Notes: generated by a model not told the origin, from the sequence alone. Counted from the first letter of the stretch, positions 16,774 to 25,867 are shown. The stretch: 64,000 bases of DNA from Treponema sp. Marseille-Q3903 (GCF_014334335.1 NZ_JACSEU010000001.1:868001-932000), one strand, 5' to 3'. Program-made: numbers and translations.

Positions 16774-18522
16774 ATGTCAACTATTAGAAAACTAGTTAGC
16801 GGGATTGAAAGAAAATATATAAGAAATTCGATTCTTTCTCCTCTCTTCATGATTGGCGAAGTTGTGATGGAAGTAATTATTCCTTTCATAATGGCAAAAA
16901 TTATCGATTTAGGGATTGCAAATAGAGATTTGCCGTTTGTCGCAAAATATGGAATTTTGATGATTGGACTGGCATGCTTTTCACTTTTGTGCGGAATGCT
17001 TGGAACGGTTTTTTCTACAACTGCGGCACAAGGATTTGGCTATAATTTACGAAAGAGGCTTTATGCAAAAGTCCAGTCCTTTTCATTTGCAAACATCGAT
17101 AAATTCAGCACGGCTTCACTTGTCACTCGTCTCACGACAGATGTCAACATGGCTCAAAACGTTTACCGAATGATGATTCAAATGTGCGTTCGCTCTCCTT
17201 TTATGCTCGTCGCAGGAACTCTGATGGCATTTAAAATCAACAGCGGACTTGCTGTTATATTCCTAGTCGCAATTCCTGCAATCATAATTGCTGTAATTGT
17301 CATTGCAACAATCGCTTTTCCGCGTTTTTCCAGAATGATGAAAAAAATCGACGTCATGAACGGTACGATTCAGGAAAATTTGATTGGAATCCGCGTTGTA
17401 AAAGCGTATGTCCGCACAAACTTTGAAGAAGATAAATTTCGCAAAGCGGCAGATGACGTTCGGACGACGCAGGTAAAAGCCGAAAAAGTTGTCATCTTTA
17501 TGATACCTATCATGCAGCTCACAATGTATTTGACAATGATCGCTGTACTGTGGTTTGGAGGAAATCAAGTGATCCGCGGCACAATGCTAAGCGGAGAATT
17601 GATAAGCTTTTTTACATACGTAACTCAAGTTCTTATGTCTATCATGATGCTTGGAATGGTTTTCGTTTCAATCGTGATGGTGCAGGCATCTAACAGACGT
17701 ATTGTTGAAGTTTTAGACGAAAACTCAGATATCACAAACCCGATTTCGCCAGTTGAAAAAGTTCTAGACGGTTCAATTAAGTTTACAAACGTGAATTTCA
17801 GCTACAATAAAAAAGGTGATAACTGCGTTCTAAAAGATATAAATCTTGAAATTAAGAGTGGGCAAGTTGTCGGAATTATTGGAGGAACAGGTTCATCAAA
17901 GACAACTTTGGTATCCCTTTTGCCACGTCTTTACGATGTTTACAGCGGCACTGTGGAAATAGGCGGAGAAGATGTTCGCAAATACGATTTAAAAGTTTTG
18001 CGTGACAGCGTTGCAATTGTTTTACAAAAAAATATCTTGTTTAGCGGAACTATCAAAGACAATCTTAAATGGGGAAATGAAAATGCCACCGATGAACAGA
18101 TTGTGCAGGCATGTAAAGCCGCAGATGCAGACTGTTTTATCTCTTCGTTCCCGGACGGATACGATACTGAACTAGGGCAGGGCGGCGTCAACGTTTCGGG
18201 AGGGCAAAAACAGAGGCTTTGCATTGCGCGTGCGCTGCTAAAAAATCCGAAGATTTTAATTCTCGACGACAGTACATCTGCTGTAGACACAGCGACAGAA
18301 GGACGCATTCATGAAACGCTCAAAGAACTCGTCCCTGATACGACAAAGATCGTCATTGCGCAACGTATTTCTTCTGTAAAAGATGCCGATGTAATTTTTG
18401 TTCTTGATGAAGGGAAAATCAGCGGTTATGGCACACACGATGAACTCATAGCCAATAATGAAATTTACCGTGAAGTATATGAATCACAGCAACAGGGAAG
18501 CGGCGACGCTGACTTGTTTTAG
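16774..18522 (+). CDS. ABC exporter subunit with degenerate Walker B (heterodimer subunit A)
   Basis: A 582-residue half-transporter: six transmembrane helices in the first ~310 residues, then an ATPase domain. Walker A is GGTGSSKTT, the signature is NVSGGQKQR and Walker B ends ILDDST. The second acidic residue is Asp where the catalytic Glu normally sits (compare the partner's LVLDEAT). One non-catalytic nucleotide site is typical of heterodimeric exporters such as TM287/288 or LmrCD. It is followed 15 bp later by the partner subunit. There is no Shine-Dalgarno: a -10-like TAAACT (16761-16766) with TTGAAC 18 bp upstream leaves only 7 nt before the ATG. Substrate unknown: drug, lipid or peptide export. 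Confidence 0.92.
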   Translation: MSTIRKLVSGIERKYIRNSILSPLFMIGEVVMEVIIPFIMAKIIDLGIANRDLPFVAKYGILMIGLACFSLLCGMLGTVFSTTAAQGFGYNLRKRLYAKVQSFSFANIDKFSTASLVTRLTTDVNMAQNVYRMMIQMCVRSPFMLVAGTLMAFKINSGLAVIFLVAIPAIIIAVIVIATIAFPRFSRMMKKIDVMNGTIQENLIGIRVVKAYVRTNFEEDKFRKAADDVRTTQVKAEKVVIFMIPIMQLTMYLTMIAVLWFGGNQVIRGTMLSGELISFFTYVTQVLMSIMMLGMVFVSIVMVQASNRRIVEVLDENSDITNPISPVEKVLDGSIKFTNVNFSYNKKGDNCVLKDINLEIKSGQVVGIIGGTGSSKTTLVSLLPRLYDVYSGTVEIGGEDVRKYDLKVLRDSVAIVLQKNILFSGTIKDNLKWGNENATDEQIVQACKAADADCFISSFPDGYDTELGQGGVNVSGGQKQRLCIARALLKNPKILILDDSTSAVDTATEGRIHETLKELVPDTTKIVIAQRISSVKDADVIFVLDEGKISGYGTHDELIANNEIYREVYESQQQGSGDADLF

Positions 18523-18537
18523 TTTTGGAGATAAATC

Positions 18538-20469
18538 ATGCCACCAATGAAACCTGGAAAAATGGAAACCCCTAAAAACGCAAAAAAAACAATCGGCAGA
18601 ATTCTAAACTACATGGAAAAATTCAGGGCGCTGTGGATTTTAGTTTTGCTCTGTGTAATAGTCAGTTCTGGAGCTTCCGTGCTTGGAATTTATTTTATAA
18701 AGCCGGCACTGAACAATTACATAATTCCGTTGATTGGGCAGCAAAATCCGAATATGATTGGATTTGCAAAACTTTTACTTTCCGCGCTTGTAATCTTGAT
18801 TTTTGGAGCTTTCGCCTCATGGTGCAACTCGCGCCTTATGCTATTCATCTCTACAAACCTTTTGTTCAACATTCGCTGCGATTTGTTCAACAAGCTGGAA
18901 AAACTTCCTATCAAATTTTACGATTCTCATACGCACGGCGAACTGATGTCTCGCTTTACAAACGATACTGATGCGCTGCGAGAAATGATGAGCCAGACGA
19001 TTCCACAGTTGTTCTCATCTATTTTGACTGTAGTTGCGGTTTTTATAATGATGATTGTTTTGAGCCCAATGCTTACAATTATCATGGTTGTGACAATGTT
19101 TTTTGCTACGCTTTTAGTGACGAAGATTGGAAAAAAATCTGCAAAAGCGTTCCGCGAAAATCAAAAATGCATTGGTGAACTCAACGGCTTTATAGAAGAG
19201 ATGATTGAAGGTCAGAAAGTGATAAAAGTATTCAATCACGAAACAAAAGCAAAAGCTGATTTTGAAAAATTGAACTCTAATTTGAGAAAAGCCGGAACTG
19301 CGGCTATGACTTACAGCGGATTTATGGGTCCTTTGATGAACAACGTGAGCCACATGCAGTATGCCATAATTGCAATCTGCGGCGCAGCGTTTATGATTAT
19401 CGGTGAAAACGGAATCATCAATTTGAACTGGTTTACAGGTGTGCTGAATATAGGTGCAATCGCAGCTTTTTTGCAGTACACGCGTTCATTCAGCCAGCCG
19501 ATATCTATGATGAGCATGCAGGCAACAAGCGTCTTAAATGCGCTCGCCGGTGCTGAACGTATTTTCGCAGTTATCGATGAAGCCCCAGAAGTAGATGAAG
19601 GCAAGTTCACTCTTGTAAACGCTTACGAGGCAAAAGTAAAAGATTCCGTTAAGCTTGTGCAGTCTTTTGCGACGACAGGCGAATGGGCATGGAAAAATAC
19701 CGCAGACAATTCTCTTCACAGACTTGAAGGTGAAGTGATTTTTGACCATGTAACTTTTGGATATAAACCCGAAAAAACAGTTCTCAAAGATATCAGCATA
19801 CACGCAAAACCGGGCATGAAAATCGCTCTTGTCGGTTCTACAGGTTCAGGAAAGACTACGACAATCAACCTTTTATCACGTTTTTACGATGTCGCTCCCG
19901 AAAACGGAAAGATAACATTTGACGGAATCCCTTTGAACGATATTTCAAAAGACGCTTTACGCAAGTCGCTCGGCATGGTTCAGCAGACAACACACCTGTT
20001 TACCGGCACAATCAGGGAAAATATCAGATATGGAAATCTCGACGCTTCAGATGCACAGATTTACGAAGCCGCAAAACTTGCGAATGCCGACTATTTTATC
20101 AAACATCTCGAGAAAGGATACGACACTGTCATCTCTGGCGACGGTTCAAGTTTGAGCCAGGGACAGCGGCAGTTGCTGGCGATTGCCCGAGCAGCAGTCG
20201 CAAATCCACCTGTTCTCGTCCTAGATGAAGCAACTTCTTCAATCGACACCAGAACAGAAAAATTGATTGAAGAAGGAATGGACGCACTGATGAAAGGTAG
20301 AACGACTTTTGTAATAGCACATCGTCTTTCAACAGTCCGCAATGCAGATGAAATCATAGTTCTTGAACACGGAACAATAATTGAACGCGGCACACACGAA
20401 GAATTGATCGCTGCGAAGGGACGTTATTATTTTCTTTACACAGGAAACAAAATCTCGCTCGACGAATAA
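18538..20469 (+). CDS. ABC exporter subunit with catalytic ATPase site (heterodimer subunit B)
   Basis: A 643-residue half-transporter and partner of the preceding subunit. It has six transmembrane helices and an ATPase domain with Walker A GSTGSGKTT, signature LSQGQRQLLAIARA (Q in place of the second Gly) and a canonical Walker B LVLDEATSSID. A ~60-residue insertion (EGKFTLVNAYEAKVKDS through NSLHRLEGE) lies between the membrane and nucleotide-binding domains; similar inserts occur in the longer subunit of such pairs. GGAGATAAATC precedes the ATG. The two genes form an operon that is convergent with the ABC-2 permease. Confidence 0.93.
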   Translation: MPPMKPGKMETPKNAKKTIGRILNYMEKFRALWILVLLCVIVSSGASVLGIYFIKPALNNYIIPLIGQQNPNMIGFAKLLLSALVILIFGAFASWCNSRLMLFISTNLLFNIRCDLFNKLEKLPIKFYDSHTHGELMSRFTNDTDALREMMSQTIPQLFSSILTVVAVFIMMIVLSPMLTIIMVVTMFFATLLVTKIGKKSAKAFRENQKCIGELNGFIEEMIEGQKVIKVFNHETKAKADFEKLNSNLRKAGTAAMTYSGFMGPLMNNVSHMQYAIIAICGAAFMIIGENGIINLNWFTGVLNIGAIAAFLQYTRSFSQPISMMSMQATSVLNALAGAERIFAVIDEAPEVDEGKFTLVNAYEAKVKDSVKLVQSFATTGEWAWKNTADNSLHRLEGEVIFDHVTFGYKPEKTVLKDISIHAKPGMKIALVGSTGSGKTTTINLLSRFYDVAPENGKITFDGIPLNDISKDALRKSLGMVQQTTHLFTGTIRENIRYGNLDASDAQIYEAAKLANADYFIKHLEKGYDTVISGDGSSLSQGQRQLLAIARAAVANPPVLVLDEATSSIDTRTEKLIEEGMDALMKGRTTFVIAHRLSTVRNADEIIVLEHGTIIERGTHEELIAAKGRYYFLYTGNKISLDE

Positions 20470-20473
20470 GATT

Positions 20474-21124
20474 TTACAAATCTATTCTTTCAAATCTGTA
20501 TTGTGATTTTTTTATGCTCAAAAGTGTGGACAATATATAAATAGCACACGCCACAATAAAAATCGAAATCTGTATTCCAAGCCTCTGGTCTTTTGAGTTT
20601 AAAAACTGGAGGCGCTGAATGTGGTGCATCGCTTCGGAAAGACCAACAACAACAAATGTCCATATCGAGAACATGAGAAAAGGCTTTCCAAGCTTGTAAG
20701 CTGTTTTCCAAAAACCTCCGACAAAAACTACGTTGAAAACGCAGAATTCAATCAAAAGCCATGCGAGATAGACAATATTCGCGTTTATCATCACATTTTC
20801 CGCAAAAGGAGCGGCGTCTGCTAGAACTGTCATCCTCAGCGCGGTCAAAACAGCGCTTATCACAAGGAAAATAACTTGGATCGTAATCACAAAAATATAG
20901 CGAGCTTTTACAATGTCTTTTTTTCGCACTGGCAGCATCGCCGAGTAGACAACATCGTTTTGTTGGCACGCAATCTGAAAATTTTGAAACATTCCAAGAC
21001 CCATGAAAAAGGCGCTCAAAACAATCGGATAACTTGGAATTAGTGTAAGAAAGGTAAATAAAAGAAAAAAATATACAATCGGATGTGCTGTAAAAGTAAA
21101 TTCTTTTTTTAAAAGTTTATTCAT
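20474..21124 (-). CDS. ABC-2 type transporter permease
   Basis: A 216-residue integral membrane protein with about six hydrophobic segments, starting MNKLLKKEFTF, the usual basic start of ABC-2 permeases. It resembles the ABC2_membrane_5 group that pairs with BcrA/YtrB-like ATPases. TGGAGAATTCTA precedes the ATG. It is encoded 44 bp after its ATPase partner on the same strand. Probable roles are export of, or resistance to, lantibiotics or other peptides, but no substrate gene is near. Its stop lies only 4 bp from the convergent ABC exporter stop. Confidence 0.85.
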   Translation of the reverse strand: MNKLLKKEFTFTAHPIVYFFLLFTFLTLIPSYPIVLSAFFMGLGMFQNFQIACQQNDVVYSAMLPVRKKDIVKARYIFVITIQVIFLVISAVLTALRMTVLADAAPFAENVMINANIVYLAWLLIEFCVFNVVFVGGFWKTAYKLGKPFLMFSIWTFVVVGLSEAMHHIQRLQFLNSKDQRLGIQISIFIVACAIYILSTLLSIKKSQYRFERIDL

Positions 21125-21168
21125 TAGAATTCTCCATTTTTTTTTTGATTAAGTTTTAATACTGAGTG

Positions 21169-21897
21169 CTATTCGATGTCGAACTTGCCCGGTGTTCTCT
21201 CAATTTTCACCATGATGTCTTCAATAGTTTTACAGTCGGGGTAATCAGCTATAAAGTCAGCTTTTTTCTTTGATGAGATTATTTTTCCCTGCTTGATGTA
21301 TGTTATGCAATCGGCGCACTTTTCAAGGTCGCTTGTTATATGAGTTGAAAAAAGAATTGCGATGCCCTGCTTTGAAAGATATTCAAAAATATCAAGAATC
21401 TCATCTCGAGAGACAGGGTCAAGTCCGCTCGTCGGTTCATCTAAAATCAAAAGCTCAGCATGGTGAGAAAGAGCCGTAGCAAGGCTGAACTTGACTTTCA
21501 TTCCATCAGAAAGCTCCCGAAGTTTTTTTGATTCGTCGAGATTGAACAGTTTTATATATTTTTTGTATTCTCCATCATCCCAATTTTGATAAAAAGTTTT
21601 TGTGACAGATACGATTTTCTTAAGAGTTTTTCGCTCATAATAAGGGGAACTTCCCGTCGCAAAACCTATCCGCTGCTTTATTTTGTCCTCATTGTCAAAA
21701 ATAGATTCGCCAAAATAAAGAACTATTCCTGAATCAGCGTGGACAAGGTTTAAAATTGATTTCATCGTCGTAGTTTTTCCGGCACCGTTTCGCCCAATGA
21801 ACCCCATAATCATTCCGCTCTCCATCTCAAAACTTACGTTGTCGAGCGAGAACGAAGTGTACTTTTTGCAAAGATTTTTAATTTCTAATATTTTCAT
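21169..21897 (-). CDS. ABC transporter ATP-binding protein (ABC-2 partner)
   Basis: A 242-residue ATPase with Walker A GRNGAGKTTT, signature ELSDGMKVKFSLA (LSDGM in place of LSGGQ, as in YtrB/BcrA-like ATPases), Walker B LLILDEPTSGLDP and switch histidine STHITSD. It drives the permease encoded just downstream. The promoter reads TAGACA-17 bp-TATACT and the -10 ends 6 nt before the ATG. There is no Shine-Dalgarno, so the mRNA is predicted leaderless. Confidence 0.92.
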   Translation of the reverse strand: MKILEIKNLCKKYTSFSLDNVSFEMESGMIMGFIGRNGAGKTTTMKSILNLVHADSGIVLYFGESIFDNEDKIKQRIGFATGSSPYYERKTLKKIVSVTKTFYQNWDDGEYKKYIKLFNLDESKKLRELSDGMKVKFSLATALSHHAELLILDEPTSGLDPVSRDEILDIFEYLSKQGIAILFSTHITSDLEKCADCITYIKQGKIISSKKKADFIADYPDCKTIEDIMVKIERTPGKFDIE

Positions 21898-21903
21898 GAT
21901 TTT

Positions 21904-21932
21904 AGTATAAAACGTGCGATTTCATTTGTCTA
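21904..21932 (-). promoter_or_regulatory. Predicted leaderless promoter of the ABC-2 ATPase gene
   Basis: On the minus strand TAGACA (21932-21927, 5/6) and TATACT (21909-21904, 5/6) are separated by 17 bp. The ATG begins at 21897, after only 6 nt. Confidence 0.65.
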
Positions 21933-22266
21933 TTGATTTATGCAAAAACATGACAGTGACGATCATTGTCAGAGCTTCTGTCAAAGGACTTATAATCCAA
22001 ACACCTGTGATTCCGAAAAATGCGGGAAAAATAAAAGTAAGAATCAAAAGAATTATCAAACCTCGCAGACTTGAAATTAGAGCCGATTCCTTTGCTTTTC
22101 CAAGAGCTGTAAAATACATAGAAGCAATCACGTTTATTCCCATCAGGATAAATTCAGGTGCGAATACCAAAAGGCCTTTGGAAACCATCAAAATAATTTT
22201 TTTATCGTGTACAAATATAGCGCCAAATTGATTGGTATTCAAAAAATTACGGCACCCCTGAAAATC
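21922..22266 (-). pseudogene. C-terminal relic of a MATE family efflux protein
   Basis: The frame aligns with the last ~100 residues of the intact MATE protein encoded at 29650-30987: GKAKESALISSLRGLIILL against GKAKPAGLLVVARQLVLYV, and GITGVWIISPLTEA against GIRGVWLTSPIVDT. Upstream the frame closes at a TAG (22269-22267) and only a TTG could serve as start. A working MATE needs about 450 residues and 12 helices, so this is a truncated remnant. It overlaps the promoter of the ABC-2 ATPase gene. Confidence 0.8.
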
Positions 22267-22280
22267 CTAACTTACAGGTT

Positions 22281-22835
22281 ATGCAAGTCGAACAGCTCGA
22301 TAAAATAATCGATTATTTTATATCAAAAACTGAAGATGTCGATTATTTTCGCTGTTTTTTCAGAAGTTCGGATAACGGCATGTTATGTTGCACTTCACTG
22401 ATTTATGCAGGTCAACACAACGACGTCGATACATGCGGGAAACTGCTGGAGAGAAACGCCATAGATTCTTCTGAGAAATACGGTTTTGATTCATATAAGT
22501 ATGGCGAGTCAAAATATCTCGTTCAAAATAATTTTATCAACAATCTGTGCCTTTATAAATCTTGGGAAACTTTAATAATGATTTTTGATGAATATCCTGA
22601 GTTGATAAAAAAATCTTTTTTTTCTGAGCCTCCATTTGCAAATTCATATACACTCTTTGCTGTCGTAATTAAAAATCGTTTTATCTGGGCTGGAAAAGAA
22701 AAAAGAGAATATAAAGATATCGCCGAATATCTTATCGGGCGTTTTTGTGAAGCAGGCGTAGATTCAACTCAAGAGAGCGTAATCGGTTCTGTAAAAACAA
22801 TTCTTTCTGGAATAAAAATCCTTAAAGGTGATTAA
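22281..22835 (+). CDS. Hypothetical protein
   Basis: A 184-residue soluble protein, acidic and rich in aromatic residues, with no signal peptide and no motif I recognise. Segments such as LIYAGQHNDVDTCGKLLERNAID are vaguely like helical-repeat (ankyrin-type) proteins, but no repeat period is clear. It starts 15 bp after the MATE relic, in the opposite direction. Its stop overlaps the convergent HMA gene stop by 4 bp. The start at the ATG 22281 lacks a clear Shine-Dalgarno. Confidence 0.65.
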   Translation: MQVEQLDKIIDYFISKTEDVDYFRCFFRSSDNGMLCCTSLIYAGQHNDVDTCGKLLERNAIDSSEKYGFDSYKYGESKYLVQNNFINNLCLYKSWETLIMIFDEYPELIKKSFFSEPPFANSYTLFAVVIKNRFIWAGKEKREYKDIAEYLIGRFCEAGVDSTQESVIGSVKTILSGIKILKGD

Positions 22836-23185
22836 TCACTCGCTACTGAAAACCCTGCTTCTTCAAGGAGTTTTGCAATTTTTTCCATATCGAAATTTTC
22901 TTCATAATAGATTTTCGCATTCTTTTTCCGCAAGTTGACTTTTGCTCTGTATTGCGGAATGCTGTTTATTATTTGTGCGACTTTTTTTTCGCAGTTTTTG
23001 CAGCGCATTCCTTCAATCTTTACTGTTTTTACGCCTGTAATTTTTTTTAGTTTTTTATTTTCTGTTTTTCCCAATTGAGTTCCGCAACATGATTCTCTTG
23101 AAATTATCTTTTTCAGAAATGGAATTACGAGCGGTACGACAATTATGATAAAGACCAATATTACCAATATGTCTTGAAATTTCAT
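22832..23185 (-). CDS. Membrane-anchored Cys-rich / HMA-domain metal-binding protein
   Basis: A 117-residue protein. Residues 5-25 form one transmembrane helix, followed by a CCG motif, as in the small FeoB-associated Cys-rich membrane proteins. The C-terminal ~65 residues are a heavy-metal-associated domain with metal-binding GMRCKNCEKKV (C-x2-C) and a ferredoxin-like pattern. This looks like a fusion of the FeoB-associated membrane peptide with an HMA chaperone. Its start overlaps the stop of the FeoC-like gene by 4 nt (ATGA type), so it belongs to the feo operon. Probable role: cytoplasmic-face metal binding next to FeoB. Confidence 0.82.
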   Translation of the reverse strand: MKFQDILVILVFIIIVVPLVIPFLKKIISRESCCGTQLGKTENKKLKKITGVKTVKIEGMRCKNCEKKVAQIINSIPQYRAKVNLRKKNAKIYYEENFDMEKIAKLLEEAGFSVASD

Positions 23186-23463
23186 TTCAGTTTTTCTCCT
23201 TTTTCCCAGAAAGTTATCGGTTCGTTCTTTTTATTTTTTATCGAGGTGCACCCTTTGCATGTTTTGCAGCCTTGCGAACATGGAGATGTATCTAATATTA
23301 CCTTTTTTACGTAGCCAAGCTGCTCATACCGTTCAAGGCGAGCGGCAAGCATATCTGTTGTCATTTTAAATTTTGAAGCGAGTTCCGAGACTGAAATCGA
23401 ATTTCCATGTTTTATAAATTCCAATAACTCATCCATAAATAATTTACTCCAGTCCATCGGCAT
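23182..23463 (-). CDS. FeoC-like winged-helix protein with cysteine cluster
   Basis: A 93-residue protein. Residues ~8-55 form a winged helix (LLEFIKHGNSISVSELASKF, then MLAARLERYEQLGYVKKV). A CSQGCKTCKGC cluster follows, as in FeoC proteins that bind an Fe-S cluster or iron and tune FeoB levels. It is longer and richer in Cys than E. coli FeoC (~78 residues). It follows feoB by 94 bp and overlaps the HMA gene. An 8-bp inverted repeat (23468-23475 with 23498-23505) lies just before the start and could affect initiation. No Shine-Dalgarno is visible; a second ATG two codons in is an alternative start. Confidence 0.82.
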   Translation of the reverse strand: MPMDWSKLFMDELLEFIKHGNSISVSELASKFKMTTDMLAARLERYEQLGYVKKVILDTSPCSQGCKTCKGCTSIKNKKNEPITFWEKGEKLK

Positions 23464-23557
23464 TTTTTTTAGGCAGTTAGTATGCTTTTTATGCGTTTGC
23501 CTAAATTTGTTGTTGCCGATGGAATCTTTCTAAAATTATTTCCTGCAAGTGATCAAA

Positions 23558-25594
23558 CTACATAAACAGATTCGCAATGTGATATATAATTCCTGCAAGA
23601 ATCAATGCTGTAACAAAATAGTAAAGTGCGATTGCTATAGTCCATCTTATAGAATGTGTTTCATTGTGGGTTGCAACTACTGCCTGAAGGCATGGAACAT
23701 TAAATGTTACTGCAATTATAAAAGCGAGTGCCTCAGGGATTCTGATAACCTGTGCTGCAAGTTCTCCGATGTTTCCTACCGCTCCAGCAGCACCTGTTGT
23801 AGAGTTGAATATGTCTCCTGAGTTTGCAAAAATCGCAGAGAGAACTCCGAGTGTTGCTTCTTTTGAAATCATTGCAGCGATAAATGACATAAATGTCTGC
23901 CAGCCCATTCCGAATATTTTTGTTACAGGTGAAATAAATATTCCGATTTTGTATAGAATACTTCCATCAATTCCTGTTTTCGAGTAGCAGAGAAAATAAA
24001 AAATTACACAAACAATCAGCTCTATCGAAAATGCCTTTTTGAAAACATCCCACATTTTGCAGAGTGCCTGTTTGAATATAAAGCCCCATCGCGGTTTGTG
24101 GTAAGGAGGAAGCTCCATTATCATTCCGGTACGTTCTTCCTTTGGATTCAGCTTTCTGCCAAATATTGCTGCTGTGATCACGATGTGCAAAAACATTATC
24201 GCAAAAATCAAAAGCATAACAAGAATCCCGCCTGATGTTCCAAAAAATGCATTCGCAAGTGTAGGGATTACGACAAATGTCGCTCCGCATGGGACAGCCC
24301 ACGCAACTGCCATCGTCAAAATCCGCTGACCCCAAGAGTCAATTACGCGTGTTCCCGAAACCGAACCGATTGTGCAGCCGAATCCTATTAGAAGCGGCAT
24401 GATCGCTTTTCCTTGCAGTCCAATCCTGCTCATCGTTCTGTCAAATAAATAAGAAACTCGAGCCATGTATCCGACTTCTTCTATTATTCCAAAAATGAAA
24501 TTCATCGAAAACACAAAGCCGACCATAGAGATAACCCACCCAAGAGCTGTTATTAATGTCGATTCAATAAAATGAATAACAGCTTGTGAGACGCCCAAAG
24601 TCGGAAGCACTGAACTTAAGAACGGATTGGCAAGCCCTGTGAAAGCTGCCCCAACGCCCATTATCGGAGCTGCAACAATCATAGCGCCAACAAGACCTAA
24701 CAGCAAAATACCGAGTGCAATCACTTTTCCCAAAACAGGGCTGATCGCTTTGCGGTCGAATTTTGATAAAAGTTCGGAATCCTTCTTTGTTTTTACGACG
24801 CTCTCTTTTAAAATACTTTCAATCCATTTGAACTTACAGTTGCTTGCGTACAACGCACCGTCAGCTGTGGCTAATTCAGCTTGTTTTACAGCAGAAAATT
24901 CTTTCAAAACATCTTCATCTTTTTCGAGGAGTTTTCCTGAAATCCAATTTTCAGAGCGTCTTGATTTTTTTACGCTGCCGTTTTTTATCAAATCTTCTAC
25001 AGCTTTTTTTTGTGCGATGAATTCTGCCTTCATTTCGCCGTTTTCAAAAAAATCGTAGAGGCTCGAATCGTCAATTGTTTTCGGCGACTTTACAGATTCT
25101 TCAAGTGTCGCAAAAAAATCGGAATAAGTTTTTTTATCGGGAGCGACTATGCTGCAAACAGGAATATTGAGTTTTTTCTTTAGAGATTCAATATTGATTT
25201 TTTTTCCTTGAGATTCTGCAACGTCGATCATAGTCAGTACCACCATTGCCGGAGTTTTGATTCCTGCAAAGTCGGCAAGCATGTACAAACTTCTTTCAAG
25301 CTGAGAAGCATCGGCGAGGATACAAACTAAATCGAGATCATTTTTTGAGATGTAGTCGCGTGTAACGATTTCTTCATCGGAATTTGCAGAGAGCGAATAA
25401 GAACCCGGAAGGTCTGCAACTTCATAAGTGATGTTGTTGTGAGAAAATGTTCCGATTTTCTTTTCTACTGTTTTTCCGGGCCAGTTTCCTACATGCTGGT
25501 GAAGTCCGGTCAATCCGTTAAAAATAGATGATTTGCCTGAATTCGGCTGACCAAGCAAAGCGATTTTTTTAGATATATTTTCACTCATAATCAT
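23558..25594 (-). CDS. feoB: Ferrous-iron (or related metal) transporter FeoB, atypical motifs
   Basis: A 678-residue protein: an N-terminal G domain, a linker and a polytopic membrane domain that imports Fe2+. G1 is GQPNSGKS (residues 15-22) and G3 is DLPG (61-64). G4 reads TMID (121-124), not the usual N-x-x-D, and the first gate motif reads GFGCTIGSVSGTR, not GCxxP. These changes mark a divergent FeoB subgroup; some FeoB-like proteins prefer Mn2+, so the metal is not certain. The start ATG overlaps the feoA stop (ATGA) and GGAGG lies just before it. Confidence 0.93.
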   Translation of the reverse strand: MIMSENISKKIALLGQPNSGKSSIFNGLTGLHQHVGNWPGKTVEKKIGTFSHNNITYEVADLPGSYSLSANSDEEIVTRDYISKNDLDLVCILADASQLERSLYMLADFAGIKTPAMVVLTMIDVAESQGKKINIESLKKKLNIPVCSIVAPDKKTYSDFFATLEESVKSPKTIDDSSLYDFFENGEMKAEFIAQKKAVEDLIKNGSVKKSRRSENWISGKLLEKDEDVLKEFSAVKQAELATADGALYASNCKFKWIESILKESVVKTKKDSELLSKFDRKAISPVLGKVIALGILLLGLVGAMIVAAPIMGVGAAFTGLANPFLSSVLPTLGVSQAVIHFIESTLITALGWVISMVGFVFSMNFIFGIIEEVGYMARVSYLFDRTMSRIGLQGKAIMPLLIGFGCTIGSVSGTRVIDSWGQRILTMAVAWAVPCGATFVVIPTLANAFFGTSGGILVMLLIFAIMFLHIVITAAIFGRKLNPKEERTGMIMELPPYHKPRWGFIFKQALCKMWDVFKKAFSIELIVCVIFYFLCYSKTGIDGSILYKIGIFISPVTKIFGMGWQTFMSFIAAMISKEATLGVLSAIFANSGDIFNSTTGAAGAVGNIGELAAQVIRIPEALAFIIAVTFNVPCLQAVVATHNETHSIRWTIAIALYYFVTALILAGIIYHIANLFM

Positions 25595-25815
25595 TTTTCC
25601 TCCACAAAAATTTGTTTAGCCTCATCCCGATTTAAAGCGATCATCGTGTCACGGCTGAATATCAAAAGCGGCTGCTTTTTATTGTTGTGAAGCATCTCCA
25701 ATGATGTTCCTGTGTTCAGCCCAATCGATGTGATTCGAGAAAGATAGCGCCTTCCTCCATCAATTTTCACAATGCTGGCTTTTTTGCCGTCTTTTAGTTC
25801 CGTAAGATTAGTCAT
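25591..25815 (-). CDS. feoA: FeoA, SH3-like partner of FeoB
   Basis: A 74-residue SH3-fold protein that binds and modulates FeoB. The core KKASIVKIDGGRRYLSRITSIGLNTGTSLEML matches FeoA. The ATG at 25815 has GGAGG 5 nt upstream, so a longer frame starting upstream is rejected. Its stop overlaps the feoB start by 4 nt. It lies only 52 bp after the ECF ATPase gene on the same strand, so feoAB may be read from the ECF promoter. A weak TTGCAA-17-TAAACA in that gap could act as an internal promoter. Confidence 0.92.
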   Translation of the reverse strand: MTNLTELKDGKKASIVKIDGGRRYLSRITSIGLNTGTSLEMLHNNKKQPLLIFSRDTMIALNRDEAKQIFVEEK

Positions 25816-25867
25816 TTTTCCTCCATAGATCCTGTTTATCTGCAATTAGGTTTGCTTGCAATCAGGC

